This document shows positions 1 to 9,284 of a stretch of 64,000 nucleotides of DNA, piece by piece. Under the pieces are notes generated by a model that was not told the origin of the DNA, did no database searches, and saw nothing but the letters and a program-made list of their open reading frames with translations. The position numbers were made by a program, and so were the translations under genes. The stretch spans positions 1 through 64,000 of the forward strand of contig NZ_LAQU01000002.1 of assembly GCF_000970345.1 (NCBI RefSeq), in the 5' to 3' direction. Source of the stretch: Robbsia andropogonis (lineage in GTDB: Bacteria; Pseudomonadota; Gammaproteobacteria; Burkholderiales; Burkholderiaceae). Position 1 is the first letter of the stretch. Every line of letters starts with the position of its first letter.

Positions 1-135
1 ACCTCGCGGCGCATAAAGCTCAATCGAAATATCCCCGCGTTCGAACATAACGTTGAAAGGTAACGGGAGTTTAGACAGCGAGGCTGCCGCCCCTTTTTCT
101 GAAATGTGAAAAACGTCGTTCGGAACGGGTTTCAT
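1..135 (-). CDS. cupin domain protein, N-terminal part only
   Basis: Forty-five codons at the left edge are open on the minus strand and run out of the window. The peptide has a short polar start, then SLSKLPLPFNVMFERGD and ISIELYAPRG, which resembles the first strands of small single-domain cupins. In those proteins this part is followed by a metal-binding HxH motif, which lies off-window here, so metal binding cannot be judged. An in-frame ATG at 153 is an alternative start; neither ATG has a strong Shine-Dalgarno sequence. Function beyond the cupin fold is unknown. Confidence 0.6.
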   Translation of the reverse strand, partial: MKPVPNDVFHISEKGAAASLSKLPLPFNVMFERGDISIELYAPRG

Positions 136-414
136 GATCGTGTTTTCTTGCATGGCAAATGCGCCTTGAGCTGATTGTCTTGTCGGCCGCGATCTGCCCT
201 GTCTTGGCATGCATACGACTGCAATGGTCAATCTTTTTTCTTAGAAACAGCCTATGCTGGATAGTGATAACAGGTAGCGCAACAGCGGCCGCTCGGCGAC
301 ATCATTCTACTGAGTGTAACCAAGCGAGCCTCATGGTCAGCACTAGAAGCCGGTGTCGTCCTGATTACAACAAGCACCAGCAAATTCTGCTTTCAAGCCA
401 ACCTATGTTGCCAG

Positions 415-1749
415 TCAAACTTGGTCACGCACCGGCCGCGTATGACCAGCAACACCATCATAGACCCAGGCCAACGCCCAGACCGTAAGTCCCGGCAGCA
501 ACCAACCGAGTCCCGCTTGTGCAAAAGGCAAGGACCGCGCCGAGTGGCTCAATACGGGCATCGTCAGGTTGGCGCTGTGTAAGCCATCCAGACACCCCAT
601 CACGGTGGTGACAAACATCACGGGCCATAGCACGCGACTGGGCGTACGGGTGCGATGTAGCGTAAAACTCATCACCACCAGAATGATGCACGGTGGATAG
701 ATTGCCGTCAGGGCAGGAATGGAAAACGCAATCAGATGATCCAGGCCGAGGTTCGATACCAATAGCGCGAAGAGCGACAAGCCAATGGCCATCGTTCGAT
801 ATCCAATCTGCAACCACTCACTGAAATAAGCTGCGCAGGCGCAGGTCAAACCGACGGCGGTCACCAGGCAAGCAACGGTGATCAGGACAGTCAGCAACAC
901 CACCCCGCCGTTTCCAAACGCATGCGCAACGTATGCGTCCAGAATCTGTGCCCCATTCGTGGCGCTCGGCGCCAACGTGCGGCTCTCCGCACCAAGCTTG
1001 AACAAGCCCAGATACAGCAACGCCAGCCCCACGCCCGCGATGATGCCCGCGATCATCGCATAGCGCGTCTGAGCGTAGGCCGAGGTAACACCGCGTGAAC
1101 GCATTGCGTTGACCACGACAATGCCAAAGACCATGGCACCCAGCGTATCCATTGTCAGATAGCCATTGGTGAAGCCGGACGACAGCGCATGGGTGGCGTA
1201 CTCGGGTGTAGGCACGCCTGGGTAGCCTGCGGCGATAAACATGGCCGAGGCGGCGAGAATGGTCAGCATCCCGATCTTCACCGGCGCCAATATCCTACCG
1301 ACAATGTCGAGTAACTTTCCGGGGTACAGTGACAACAACAAAACCGCGACAAAATAAAGCACGCTATAAATGAACAGAGCGGATGCGCTGTTTCCGGTCC
1401 AGGGCACAATACCCAGAGCAAACGAAACGGTTGCCGTGCGTGGTGTGGCAAACAACGGACCCACCGCCAGATAGCACACCACGGCCAGCGCACGCGCCGC
1501 GACAGTGCCGAGCGGGCCGCTCAATTTGTCCAGTGTTCCTCCAACGCGCGCCATCGCGACGATTGTCAGAATCGGCAATCCGACCCCGGTCAAGAGGAAA
1601 CCGATCGCAGCGGTGCCATACCGCGTACCCGCTTGGAGCCCGATGAGGGGCGGAAAAATGATATTGCCTGCCCCAACAAACAGTGCAAATGTCATAAAAC
1701 CCAGCGCAATAATATCGCGCCGACGTAAAACTTGATTTGAATCCAACAT
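415..1749 (-). CDS. brnQ: BrnQ branched-chain amino acid:cation symporter
   Basis: The 444-residue hydrophobic protein matches the LIVCS family of inner-membrane carriers, which import leucine, isoleucine and valine with sodium or protons. The family signature lies near the N-terminus: residues 15-35 read ALGFMTFALFVGAGNIIFPP, the hallmark of the first transmembrane helix. About twelve hydrophobic segments follow and the length is typical. The start is the ATG at 1749 with a weak GCGGG-like element upstream. It stands alone, divergent from the HDOD gene at 2157. No regulatory site was recognised. Confidence 0.95.
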   Translation of the reverse strand: MLDSNQVLRRRDIIALGFMTFALFVGAGNIIFPPLIGLQAGTRYGTAAIGFLLTGVGLPILTIVAMARVGGTLDKLSGPLGTVAARALAVVCYLAVGPLFATPRTATVSFALGIVPWTGNSASALFIYSVLYFVAVLLLSLYPGKLLDIVGRILAPVKIGMLTILAASAMFIAAGYPGVPTPEYATHALSSGFTNGYLTMDTLGAMVFGIVVVNAMRSRGVTSAYAQTRYAMIAGIIAGVGLALLYLGLFKLGAESRTLAPSATNGAQILDAYVAHAFGNGGVVLLTVLITVACLVTAVGLTCACAAYFSEWLQIGYRTMAIGLSLFALLVSNLGLDHLIAFSIPALTAIYPPCIILVVMSFTLHRTRTPSRVLWPVMFVTTVMGCLDGLHSANLTMPVLSHSARSLPFAQAGLGWLLPGLTVWALAWVYDGVAGHTRPVRDQV

Positions 1750-2156
1750 AACCCGCTATCACCATACCTGACTTACCACGCATGCGGCCACTGCCTCCCT
1801 CGTTCCCCAACTGCTTGGCGAAGAGTGAAACCATGCAAAACGCAAAGGAAAAGCTGCATATTCTAGCGCCAGTGCGTTTTCAAGACTTTCAAATAAAAGG
1901 ATGGCCCTATCGAAAACACTGTTTCATCAACATCACTTCGCTCCATACCGTCCCAATGTCATGCTGCAACGCGTCAAGCGGCGCAACGCGGGGACGCGCA
2001 TCCAGCCCCGCCTGATCGACCCCATCGCATGTCGAAATACGTCGTTTTCGCCCGACACCTCCAGTCAAGGCTCGAATTAAAACAAACGATCGAAATACTT
2101 TCAGGGTATCTTTATTATCCCGGTCCATTGCAAACTGCGATTAAAGGATAAGTACG
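1750..2156. other. intergenic region between divergent brnQ and HDOD genes
   Basis: This stretch of 407 bases holds only short overlapping ORFs without protein-like composition. It presumably carries both divergent promoters. An AAAGGA Shine-Dalgarno element at 2143-2148 sits 8 bases before the GTG start at 2157. I see no terminator, repeat or RNA gene. Confidence 0.6.
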
Positions 2157-3104
2157 GTGATAGAAATCGAAAATAAAGCCGACCTTCTGACCCGATTATT
2201 CACGGCAATGGCGGAACGTGGTGAATTACCATCACTACAAAGCTCATCGGACCGCATTATCGCCTCATTAAAAGACGAGGAAGCCTATCTTGCGGATTTA
2301 ACGAATCTGGTACTGTCCGATATCTCGCTTTCCCAAAAGGTTATCCGGCAGGCAAATTCCGCAATGCGGCATTCATTTGGCGACGAGATTATCTCTATTT
2401 CTCGTGCCATCCGGGTTCTTGGCGTCAATACCGTAGAGCAATTTAGCGCGGAATTGCCCGATATCGCAGATTTTCAGGCCAACTCGCCGCACCTCGATAC
2501 CGGTCGCGACGCGCTGAAACGCGCGATGGTCGCATCGGAGTTTGCGCGCAATATGACCCACCGTCATGCCAGCCAAGCCAGCGAAGAGGCGGTCCTGTCC
2601 ACGCTGATGTACTTGCTGGCTCCCACAGTGCTTGCGTTGTACCTGGAAAAAGACTGGCAGCAGGTTCTGGACTACACGCGCTTGTATCCGGACGTGACGA
2701 TCCGGGACGCATGCCGGGAGGTACTCGGGGTAAGCCTGACAGATATCGCGGCAGCCCTGGCGCGGCATTTCAACGTCCCGGAGACATTGGCGGACTGCAT
2801 GGCGGGCGCCCTGCCAGACGCAGGCGTGCGAAACGATTCGCACACGCAGTGGCTGATAATGATCTCGACCGTCGCTGCGGAAGTGGCGACGATGATCGAG
2901 AAAAAAACAGCGCCCCGCGATATCGAACAATTCGTCAAACCTTACCTCAATGCCTTGGGCATGGATGCGCCCACATTGAATAACGCGTTGGAGCACGCAC
3001 AGAGCGCCGCTGTTCGCGTGGATCGGGGGGGACGGGGAGATCGGATGACGCAGAGGCTTTCGAGATGCCAGCCAATCCGATGGAACGATTTGGCGAAGCG
3101 CTGA
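2157..3104 (+). CDS. HDOD-domain signalling protein, broken by a frameshift near its C-terminus
   Basis: The start is GTG with a good AAAGGA ribosome-binding site. Residues about 25-230 form an HDOD domain, recognisable by LPSLQSSSDRIIASL and DISLSQKVIRQANSA. HDOD domains are HD-related helical output modules without phosphodiesterase activity, common in proteobacterial signalling and chemotaxis proteins. After residue about 285 the product becomes arginine-rich nonsense and stops at 3104. The next frame carries a GAF-like module that begins inside this tail. Reading one extra G in the run of seven at 3025-3031 would join both parts into a protein of about 480 residues, so this is probably one gene. 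Confidence 0.85.
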   Translation: MIEIENKADLLTRLFTAMAERGELPSLQSSSDRIIASLKDEEAYLADLTNLVLSDISLSQKVIRQANSAMRHSFGDEIISISRAIRVLGVNTVEQFSAELPDIADFQANSPHLDTGRDALKRAMVASEFARNMTHRHASQASEEAVLSTLMYLLAPTVLALYLEKDWQQVLDYTRLYPDVTIRDACREVLGVSLTDIAAALARHFNVPETLADCMAGALPDAGVRNDSHTQWLIMISTVAAEVATMIEKKTAPRDIEQFVKPYLNALGMDAPTLNNALEHAQSAAVRVDRGGRGDRMTQRLSRCQPIRWNDLAKR

Positions 3105-3595
3105 CACATGTGCGGTCGCTCGCACCGACATTGAACACCGCCGGCGTCATTCCGCTGGTGGTCGAGAATATCGGCCAGTGCCTGAACTTAAGAAATGGCT
3201 TTCTGCTCCTGCTGAATACGAAGGAAAATGTTTATGCGGCCAAGGTGACGTACGGCGAAGGGGTACGCGATCATCTTGTCGATCTGCGCTTTAACGCTGG
3301 CTTCGAAGACAACATCTTTCACCAAGCACTAGGTAGTCGCAACCCCACGTTTTTCCAGGACATACGCGCTGACAGCTTCGTCCATCGCGTGCCGGAATGG
3401 TACAAGACCGCTTTCCCGACCGCACGATCGATCGTATTCGTGCCGGTGCATCTCAATGATCGGTGCATCGCTTTATTTTGTGGCACATGGGGCGCAATAG
3501 CGGCATCGCGCCCCCTGCTCCACGGCGAATCACAAAGTGTCAAAGCCCTTGCAGACGAAATCTCGCGCAGTCTGGAGCGGTCGATTCGTCGGTAG
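3065..3595 (+). CDS. GAF-like C-terminal module of the HDOD protein, now in another frame
   Basis: The 176-residue product has GAF-like features: a helix, then LNLRNGFLLLLNTKENVYAA, a central strand set and SIVFVPVHLNDRCIALFCG. GAF modules bind small ligands or mediate dimerisation. The reading frame is open upstream of the ATG at 3065 back to the G tract at 3025-3031, and reads GGTGRSDDAEAFEMPANPM. This supports a fused HDOD-GAF ancestor. No Shine-Dalgarno sequence precedes 3065, so independent translation is doubtful. The start given is only the first in-frame ATG. Confidence 0.65.
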   Translation: MPANPMERFGEALTHVRSLAPTLNTAGVIPLVVENIGQCLNLRNGFLLLLNTKENVYAAKVTYGEGVRDHLVDLRFNAGFEDNIFHQALGSRNPTFFQDIRADSFVHRVPEWYKTAFPTARSIVFVPVHLNDRCIALFCGTWGAIAASRPLLHGESQSVKALADEISRSLERSIRR

Positions 3596-3599
3596 GCAT

Positions 3600-4379
3600 T
3601 TAACCGATCGTACGCCTGTAGAACGCGAACAAGGCCTTCCAGCCGCGTTCGGCGGCTGGCGCATCAAACACCGGCATGTCCGGCTTCATCCAGCCGTGCA
3701 GCTTGCCTTCGTAGGTTTCACTCTCGTGCTTGATGCCCGCTTCAGTCAAGGCAGCGTTAAAACGCTGGGCCATTTCGGGCGGATAGCTATTGTCCTTATC
3801 CGCGGCAGCCACCAGCAGTTCAGCCTTGATCTTTGACACCAGCAAGTGCGGGCTGGTCGGGAGATCCGTTGCCAGATTGCCGCCGTGGAAGCTGGCGGCG
3901 GCCGCGATACGATCCGGGTAGTAAGCAGCCGCACTGATTGCCATTCCGCCCCCCATGCAGAACCCGACGGTACCAACCTTGCCCTTCTTCACGTCGCCGC
4001 GCGTATCCAGATATGCGAGCAGTGCAGCGGTGTCTTCCGCAGCCTTGTGATTATCGGTACTGGCCATCCGCGGGCCGACGATCGCCCGGAAATCGCCCTT
4101 GAAGACCTCTTTTGGGTCAAGCGTTTCGTACTCGCCGAAGCGGTAGAACAGATCGGCTAGCAGTACAACGTAGCCCTGCTTGGCTACATGGCTCGCCATT
4201 TCGATCATTGCGGGGCGGATGCCGAATGCGTCCATGTAAAAGATGACGCCCGGCCAATTGCCCTCCCCCGCAGGCGTCAACACCCAGACCCTGCATGGGC
4301 CGTCTTTGGCTTGGACGGTAATCTGCGTCTGGCTGGCACCATACGCGTTCACGGCGGCGGCTTGATTCGTGTTTGACAT
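3600..4379 (-). CDS. dienelactone hydrolase family protein
   Basis: This 259-residue cytoplasmic alpha/beta hydrolase shows the Cys-Asp-His triad of dienelactone hydrolases: the nucleophile in GFCMGGG (near residue 141), the acid in AADKDNSYPP (near 195) and the histidine in KLHGW (near 228). Family members open dienelactones in chlorocatechol breakdown, but many act on other esters or lactones, and no chlorocatechol genes are nearby. The start at 4379 is chosen because GAGGA lies exactly 8 bases upstream; an ATG six codons earlier has no such site. It is convergent with the HDOD/GAF gene. Confidence 0.92.
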   Translation of the reverse strand: MSNTNQAAAVNAYGASQTQITVQAKDGPCRVWVLTPAGEGNWPGVIFYMDAFGIRPAMIEMASHVAKQGYVVLLADLFYRFGEYETLDPKEVFKGDFRAIVGPRMASTDNHKAAEDTAALLAYLDTRGDVKKGKVGTVGFCMGGGMAISAAAYYPDRIAAAASFHGGNLATDLPTSPHLLVSKIKAELLVAAADKDNSYPPEMAQRFNAALTEAGIKHESETYEGKLHGWMKPDMPVFDAPAAERGWKALFAFYRRTIG

Positions 4380-4610
4380 CGAAAGGATCCTCGTCATGAA
4401 AATGAAAGAAAAGATCCACTATGCAGCGGCTTTTCCTGCTTGGCGACAAGTGTAAAGCAGAGTGCGAATCAGTGCTTCGCGCGCCATAAGATGCGGGAGT
4501 GCCTGACTGGATCGGCGGACGTTTTCGACATCCCGTCGATCTCGCAGTCGCAGGCAACACCAAGCAGGAACCGCAACCGTCCCAGCGCCGCGGCATGCAT
4601 TCACATTACG

Positions 4611-5210
4611 TTACCGATGCATCAGCGAGGGCATGGCCGCACGTAACAGCGATGCCGCCGTCGACTGCTTGCGCTCCGATTCGCCGCTAGGAAGCCCGTT
4701 TCCGTCCCCATCGATTCCGGCGCCCGGACATTGCGATGCGATATTTGGTCCGCCGATCATGCCCGGCAGCCACTTGCCCGCCTCGGCCGCCACCGCGCGT
4801 TGCAGGGCGACACAGACCGCCTCCACGCAACGCGAATCGGTCAGGCACTCCGCGGGAATGAGATTCCCTGCGATATCGATGGATACATGGCTCTGGTGCG
4901 GCACGCGTTCCACCGGAATCCACGGATCGGCAAGCAATTCGAGATCGTGCTCGATCGGCATGGACAATGTGAACTGGATCCGGCCCGGAGCGTCTTCGCA
5001 GACAATCACCGCATCGTCACCTCCCACACCATTTCGGTCGAGGACCCGTACAGATCCTACTGGGGCGCCTAGCCGACGCTCTACCGCATACGCAAGCGCG
5101 TTCACCTCTTGGCGGCAACGCCGTTTAAAGACGCGCTGAGCCTCCCGGCCTTCATGCAGCGCGGCGATCATTTGATCATACGGTGTAGTGGGAATATTAT
5201 CGGCAGGCAT
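4611..5210 (-). CDS. hypothetical protein
   Basis: I do not recognise this 199-residue product. It has a soluble, mixed alpha/beta composition with a helical N-terminal third (residues 10-45, rich in Arg, Glu and Ala) and segments such as VIVCEDAPGRIQFTLSMP. The C-terminal 40 residues are polar and probably disordered. It has no signal peptide or membrane helix. The minus frame was preferred over the plus-strand ORF at 4633-5139 because that translation is rich in Arg, Ser and Thr with no hydrophobic pattern. A GAGA element precedes the ATG at 5210. It follows the CorA gene in the same direction, 172 bases away. Confidence 0.6.
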   Translation of the reverse strand: MPADNIPTTPYDQMIAALHEGREAQRVFKRRCRQEVNALAYAVERRLGAPVGSVRVLDRNGVGGDDAVIVCEDAPGRIQFTLSMPIEHDLELLADPWIPVERVPHQSHVSIDIAGNLIPAECLTDSRCVEAVCVALQRAVAAEAGKWLPGMIGGPNIASQCPGAGIDGDGNGLPSGESERKQSTAASLLRAAMPSLMHR

Positions 5211-5382
5211 GGCGTTTCTCGGTATTCAGGGTTTGCTCGCCGCCCGTCAGCAGCTGAATACGCAGGCAGCAAATACGTCGCCTCATCGGCGACGATGCAT
5301 TGCACAGTACGATCATGCACGGCAACGGGCAACATTGACTGCCGGAGGAAGACGCAAATGCCATGCCCGTCCTTACCCGCGT

Positions 5383-6348
5383 CTACAACCAACCCGCCCG
5401 CCGAAATCGCCAGTACATGACGGCACAGCCAATTACCGTCCCGCATAGCGTGACGGGATAGCCCATCGACCAATCCAATTCGGGCATGGATTTGAAATTC
5501 ATACCATAGAGACTGAATACGATTGTCGGCACGGCCAGCACGGCGCCCCACCCCGCGAGTCGTTTGACAATCTCGTTTTGCGATACCTGTACCAGTGCCA
5601 GATTCACCTGGATGGCCGTGGTCAGCATTTCCCTCACGACATCGACCGTATCCACTACACGGGCAATATGATCCTGAACGTCTCGAAAATATGCACGCAA
5701 TTCTTTCGAGACAAGATCCTCATGCAGCCGGATCAGCTCGCTGCAGATGCCCTCCACCGGCATGGCAGCGCCCCGAAGATCCACCATCCGTGCCTTGATT
5801 TCATACAGTTTTTGAATGGCGCGATTATCGAATTGGTCAGTGAAAATTTCCCGTTCCAGCGCATCGAATCGCAATTCCAGTTCCGTTGCTACTTCACTGT
5901 ACTGATCGACAACAAAATCGAGAATGGCGTATAAAACATACGCGGCGCCTTTATCAAGCAAATGCTTTGCCGACTCCGCACGCTCCCGCACCGGCGCGAA
6001 CGATCGTACCTTTCCATGGCGGATCGTGATCACGCATTGCGGACTGGCGAAAATATGCACCTCGCCTTCCTCGATATCGCCATTTACCATTTGCATCGTG
6101 CGCAGTGCGATAAAGAGCGAATTGCCATACGTTTCGATCTTCGGCCTTTGCTCAGCCGTCAACGCATCCTCGATCGCTAGGTCGTGCAGGCCAAACTCCT
6201 CCTGGACCTTGCGTAGCTCATCGATTGTCGGATCGGCGATACCGAGCCATACAAACGTTTCCTTGTCGCATAAAGCGTCGCTGATACCGTCCATCGTCAC
6301 CGGGCGTGGTGGACGATGCGGCGCATAGGCCAGACAATTGACAATCAT
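5383..6348 (-). CDS. corA: CorA-family divalent metal transporter
   Basis: The 321-residue protein has CorA architecture: a soluble N-terminal alpha/beta domain (HDLAIEDALTAEQRPKIE is typical), a long stalk helix, and two C-terminal transmembrane helices. The first helix ends in the selectivity-filter motif YGMNF, near residue 285. CorA pentamers carry Mg2+, and some homologues Co2+, Ni2+ or Zn2+, across the inner membrane. The canonical GMN argues for Mg2+ uptake rather than Zn2+ efflux. The ATG at 6348 was preferred to a GTG three codons upstream. It is divergent from the MHYT gene. Confidence 0.92.
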   Translation of the reverse strand: MIVNCLAYAPHRPPRPVTMDGISDALCDKETFVWLGIADPTIDELRKVQEEFGLHDLAIEDALTAEQRPKIETYGNSLFIALRTMQMVNGDIEEGEVHIFASPQCVITIRHGKVRSFAPVRERAESAKHLLDKGAAYVLYAILDFVVDQYSEVATELELRFDALEREIFTDQFDNRAIQKLYEIKARMVDLRGAAMPVEGICSELIRLHEDLVSKELRAYFRDVQDHIARVVDTVDVVREMLTTAIQVNLALVQVSQNEIVKRLAGWGAVLAVPTIVFSLYGMNFKSMPELDWSMGYPVTLCGTVIGCAVMYWRFRRAGWL

Positions 6349-6508
6349 GAGTTGCACACCGCGAAATCACGTAAACGAATGTTTTACGGGAAATTTCTAA
6401 TCAATGCAATCACGGTGTAAGTCATTATAGAGAATGGCGCGAAAGGTTCGCATTTTTCCGCCTTTCAGCGCCTCCCAATTTTGCTCGGTCACCGGAAATG
6501 CATGCATC

Positions 6509-7882
6509 ATGGTAGGAACATTCAATCCGACGCTCGTTGTATTGTCTCTGATCATCGCAACGCTGGCGTCCTATACGGTTCTCGACCTGACGGCGTTCAT
6601 CTCGTTTCTCGAGCGTCCTCGTGTCAAGCATGCATGGCTCGCCGCTGGTGCCACCGCGATGGGTATCGGCATCTGGTCGATGCACTTCGTGGGCATGTTG
6701 GCATTCTCCCTCCCTATTCCGCTAGGTTATGACCTGAAAATCACGGTGGCGTCACTGGCACTCGCCATCGTGGTCTCGTATTTCGCACTGAACGTCGTCA
6801 TTCGTCCCGTGTTGTCGTTGCCACATATCGCCGTCGGCGGCGTCCTCATGGGTTGCGGCATCGCCGGCATGCACTATGCCGGGATGGCCGCCATGCGCAT
6901 GCAGCCTGGCATCGACTACGATCCAGTGCGGGTCGCACAATCGGTGGCCATTGCCATCGTGGCCTCGGCTGCCGCACTCTGGCTGGCCAACACGCTCAGC
7001 GGTACGACGCGCCGCCATCTTCTCGCGAAGCGAGTCGGTGCGGCGTTGATCATGGGCTTGGCTATCACCGGTATGCACTACGTGGGCATGAGTGCCGCGC
7101 ATTTCCTGCCGGGCTCGGTCTGCGGGGCCGCGCGTGGCATGAATATGCCGTGGCTGGCCACCACCATCGTCGTGCTGACGCTGATGATCCTGATGGTGAC
7201 ACTCGTCGTGTCGCGTTTTGACGCCCGAGCGGCGTTCCTGCGGCGAATGACCAGCACCCTCGAAGGCCAGTTGCAAAGTCGAACCGGAGAATTAGAGCGG
7301 GCGGTTCACCAGCATGCCCTGGCGACCCAGGCCTTGGATAATGCCCGCTTGAAAATTGAACAGGAGCTGATCGTGCAGCGCGAGACAACCGCTGCGTTGA
7401 CCGAGCAAAACGAGCGGCAGTTGCAGGAAATCGACGCGTTGAAGCGGACCGTGGAAAGCCTCCTGCAATCGATGGAAGCCTCGGTGCATGGCGCACCGAT
7501 CTGCGCGCTGCCCGACGTGTCGAGCCTTCCGGCGACACTGGCATCCCGCGCGACCGAAGGATCATCCACTCATGGCGCTGCCGTCGCACGAAAGGTCGGA
7601 GTGTCCGACAACGACGTCTCTTCCGTTGATCCGGATGCCTCCGCGGATGCGTCGATGCAGCGACTCGGCGCAAATCTGATCGCATTGAAAGCCCGACTCC
7701 ACCGCATGTTCCGCCTGCCGGCCATCGACGCCGGAGAAGGAGAATTGTGGGAGGCGCCAACACCGGCACCGAATCACCCGTTACGGCGCGCCAGCGACAG
7801 ACCTGCCACGCAGCCTGATCCGGCGCAACAACAAGTATTGACGCTGGTCGACGAAACGATCGACCTGGCGTTGCAGCGTTGA
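6509..7882 (+). CDS. MHYT-domain integral membrane sensor without an enzymatic output domain
   Basis: The N-terminal 245 residues hold seven hydrophobic helices with three copies of the MHYT signature, seen as MHFVGM, MHYAGM and MHYVGM. MHYT domains are proposed to bind copper and sense O2, CO or NO. They are usually fused to GGDEF/EAL or kinase domains, but here a predicted coiled coil (about residues 245-320) and a polar tail follow. The product is 457 residues. The start at 6509 places a short N-terminus before helix one, as in relatives; an ATG at 6434 would add 25 residues of unlikely sequence. The signalling partner is unknown. Confidence 0.88.
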   Translation: MVGTFNPTLVVLSLIIATLASYTVLDLTAFISFLERPRVKHAWLAAGATAMGIGIWSMHFVGMLAFSLPIPLGYDLKITVASLALAIVVSYFALNVVIRPVLSLPHIAVGGVLMGCGIAGMHYAGMAAMRMQPGIDYDPVRVAQSVAIAIVASAAALWLANTLSGTTRRHLLAKRVGAALIMGLAITGMHYVGMSAAHFLPGSVCGAARGMNMPWLATTIVVLTLMILMVTLVVSRFDARAAFLRRMTSTLEGQLQSRTGELERAVHQHALATQALDNARLKIEQELIVQRETTAALTEQNERQLQEIDALKRTVESLLQSMEASVHGAPICALPDVSSLPATLASRATEGSSTHGAAVARKVGVSDNDVSSVDPDASADASMQRLGANLIALKARLHRMFRLPAIDAGEGELWEAPTPAPNHPLRRASDRPATQPDPAQQQVLTLVDETIDLALQR

Positions 7883-7903
7883 CGCGCCGCCGCTGCGCAT
7901 GGC

Positions 7904-8848
7904 TCACCGAATCGGCAACGCCGCCGACGTCTGCCGTATGAACGCCACTACATCGCGCCGCACGGGCGCGATGAAGCGCAACGGCGCACCCACGACCCCC
8001 ACCGTGAGGGCATGGTTGACTCGCGGATAATATCGGACGGTCACCCGGTCGCCCGCTTCCATCAAACGCGCCGCAAATCGAGTCGTATTGCCGGGATCGA
8101 CAGTCTTGTCGGCGTTACCGACACCCAGGAACATCGGCGGCTCGGTGCCATCGATGTAATGGATCGGCTGGCTTTCCTCGCGGCGAGCCAGCGGAAAGAT
8201 GCGCTTCAACGTGTCATCCCGCAAAGGCAGGAAATCGTACGGACCGGCCAACCCGACTACGCCCGCGAGCATCGATTTGTTCAATCCCTGCGCCCGCAGG
8301 TAACGATCATCGGTTGCCAGCAGGCCGATGATCTGCGCCCCTGCCGAATGCCCCATCAGGAACAAGCGGCGCGGATCGGCACCATAGGCGCCGGCGTGAT
8401 CACGCGCCCATGCGACTGCCGCGGCCGCATCGTCGACAAAGCCCGGAAAGATCGTTTCAGGATAGACGCGATAGTCCGGAATAACCACGACGAAGCCGGC
8501 CGACGCCAGGGCCTCTCCCACAAATCGATAATCGGTCCGCGACCCGCTTTGCCAACTGCCGCCATAGACAAACACGATGATCGGCACGGGCCCCGCGTCG
8601 GCCGCTAAAGCGCCCTGCGCCGGCGCGCCGTTACCCGATGTCTTCGTGCCCGTGAACGTCGGCAATGCCGTCGCCATGCCCTTTGGCACATAGACGTCAA
8701 GTTGCTCTCGATCCGACGTGCCATAGCGAATGCCGCGCTGTGCCACGTAAGTATCGCCGGGTGTCAGCGCATTGAGCGTCCCAACCGGGGAACATGCGGC
8801 CAATCCTGCCATCCACAGCGCCATCATGACGCTTGCCATCTGCCTCAT
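7904..8848 (-). CDS. lipoprotein alpha/beta hydrolase (carboxylesterase-like)
   Basis: The 314-residue protein starts with a lipoprotein signal ending in the lipobox LAAC near residue 19, so it is probably anchored to the inner or outer membrane. The body is an alpha/beta hydrolase of the hormone-sensitive-lipase/BD-FAE type: an oxyanion motif variant in VFVYGGSWQSGS, the nucleophile elbow GHSAGA, an acid in VGNADKTVDPG and a histidine in RVNHALT. The natural ester is unknown. It is convergent with the MHYT gene, only 21 bases away, and divergent from the porin at 9285. Confidence 0.88.
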   Translation of the reverse strand: MRQMASVMMALWMAGLAACSPVGTLNALTPGDTYVAQRGIRYGTSDREQLDVYVPKGMATALPTFTGTKTSGNGAPAQGALAADAGPVPIIVFVYGGSWQSGSRTDYRFVGEALASAGFVVVIPDYRVYPETIFPGFVDDAAAAVAWARDHAGAYGADPRRLFLMGHSAGAQIIGLLATDDRYLRAQGLNKSMLAGVVGLAGPYDFLPLRDDTLKRIFPLARREESQPIHYIDGTEPPMFLGVGNADKTVDPGNTTRFAARLMEAGDRVTVRYYPRVNHALTVGVVGAPLRFIAPVRRDVVAFIRQTSAALPIR

Positions 8849-9284
8849 CGTGCAAACCTGTTCGTCGTATCCACCTCTTTATCGTGCCATGGATCAACCG
8901 GGGAAGCAGATGCGCGTCCAGGAACGACGTCACCGCGCAACAGACACGTCCACAGTGACGCTCCCATATCACCCGCATCCGTTTGAGCCGCTCACATTGG
9001 CGTTTGGCAGATGCCAGCCTTGCGATGTCTCGGTTCGCGATTCGTCGCGATGACAATGCGCCAGCCGTCGCACCACTGGCCTCGAAAATGCCCCGTTTTT
9101 GCGCTTGCCTTACGCGGAAGAGCAAAAGATCAAGTTTGCGCGCGTGCGCGGACAACTTCGCCCGAATATGGTCGGGTACGTTTTGTACTGCGCCGCGCAC
9201 GTCACCACAAGCGTGTTTCAGCGCAATGTCCAAGGTTGATGCAATCCCCATTCCGCCACACACGGCCCAGCGACAGGAAACACC
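8849..9284. other. divergent intergenic region, esterase/porin
   Basis: These 436 bases contain overlapping ORFs on both strands whose translations are dominated by Arg, His, Pro and Cys, which is typical of shadow frames. No RNA gene, terminator or mobile element was recognised. It must contain the porin promoter; the porin has a clear AGGA at about 9275. Confidence 0.5.

Noticed and set aside
159-488. Plus-strand ORF of 109 residues at the left end
   Set aside because: It overlaps the brnQ 3' end antisense, and its product is rich in Arg, Cys and His without a domain.
3025-3100. Programmed -1 frameshift in the HDOD gene
   Set aside because: No typical X XXY YYZ site with a convincing downstream structure could be identified by eye; a G-run length change is simpler.
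4633-5139. Plus-strand ORF opposite the hypothetical gene
   Set aside because: Composition is that of a shadow frame; the minus frame has a better site and a protein-like pattern.
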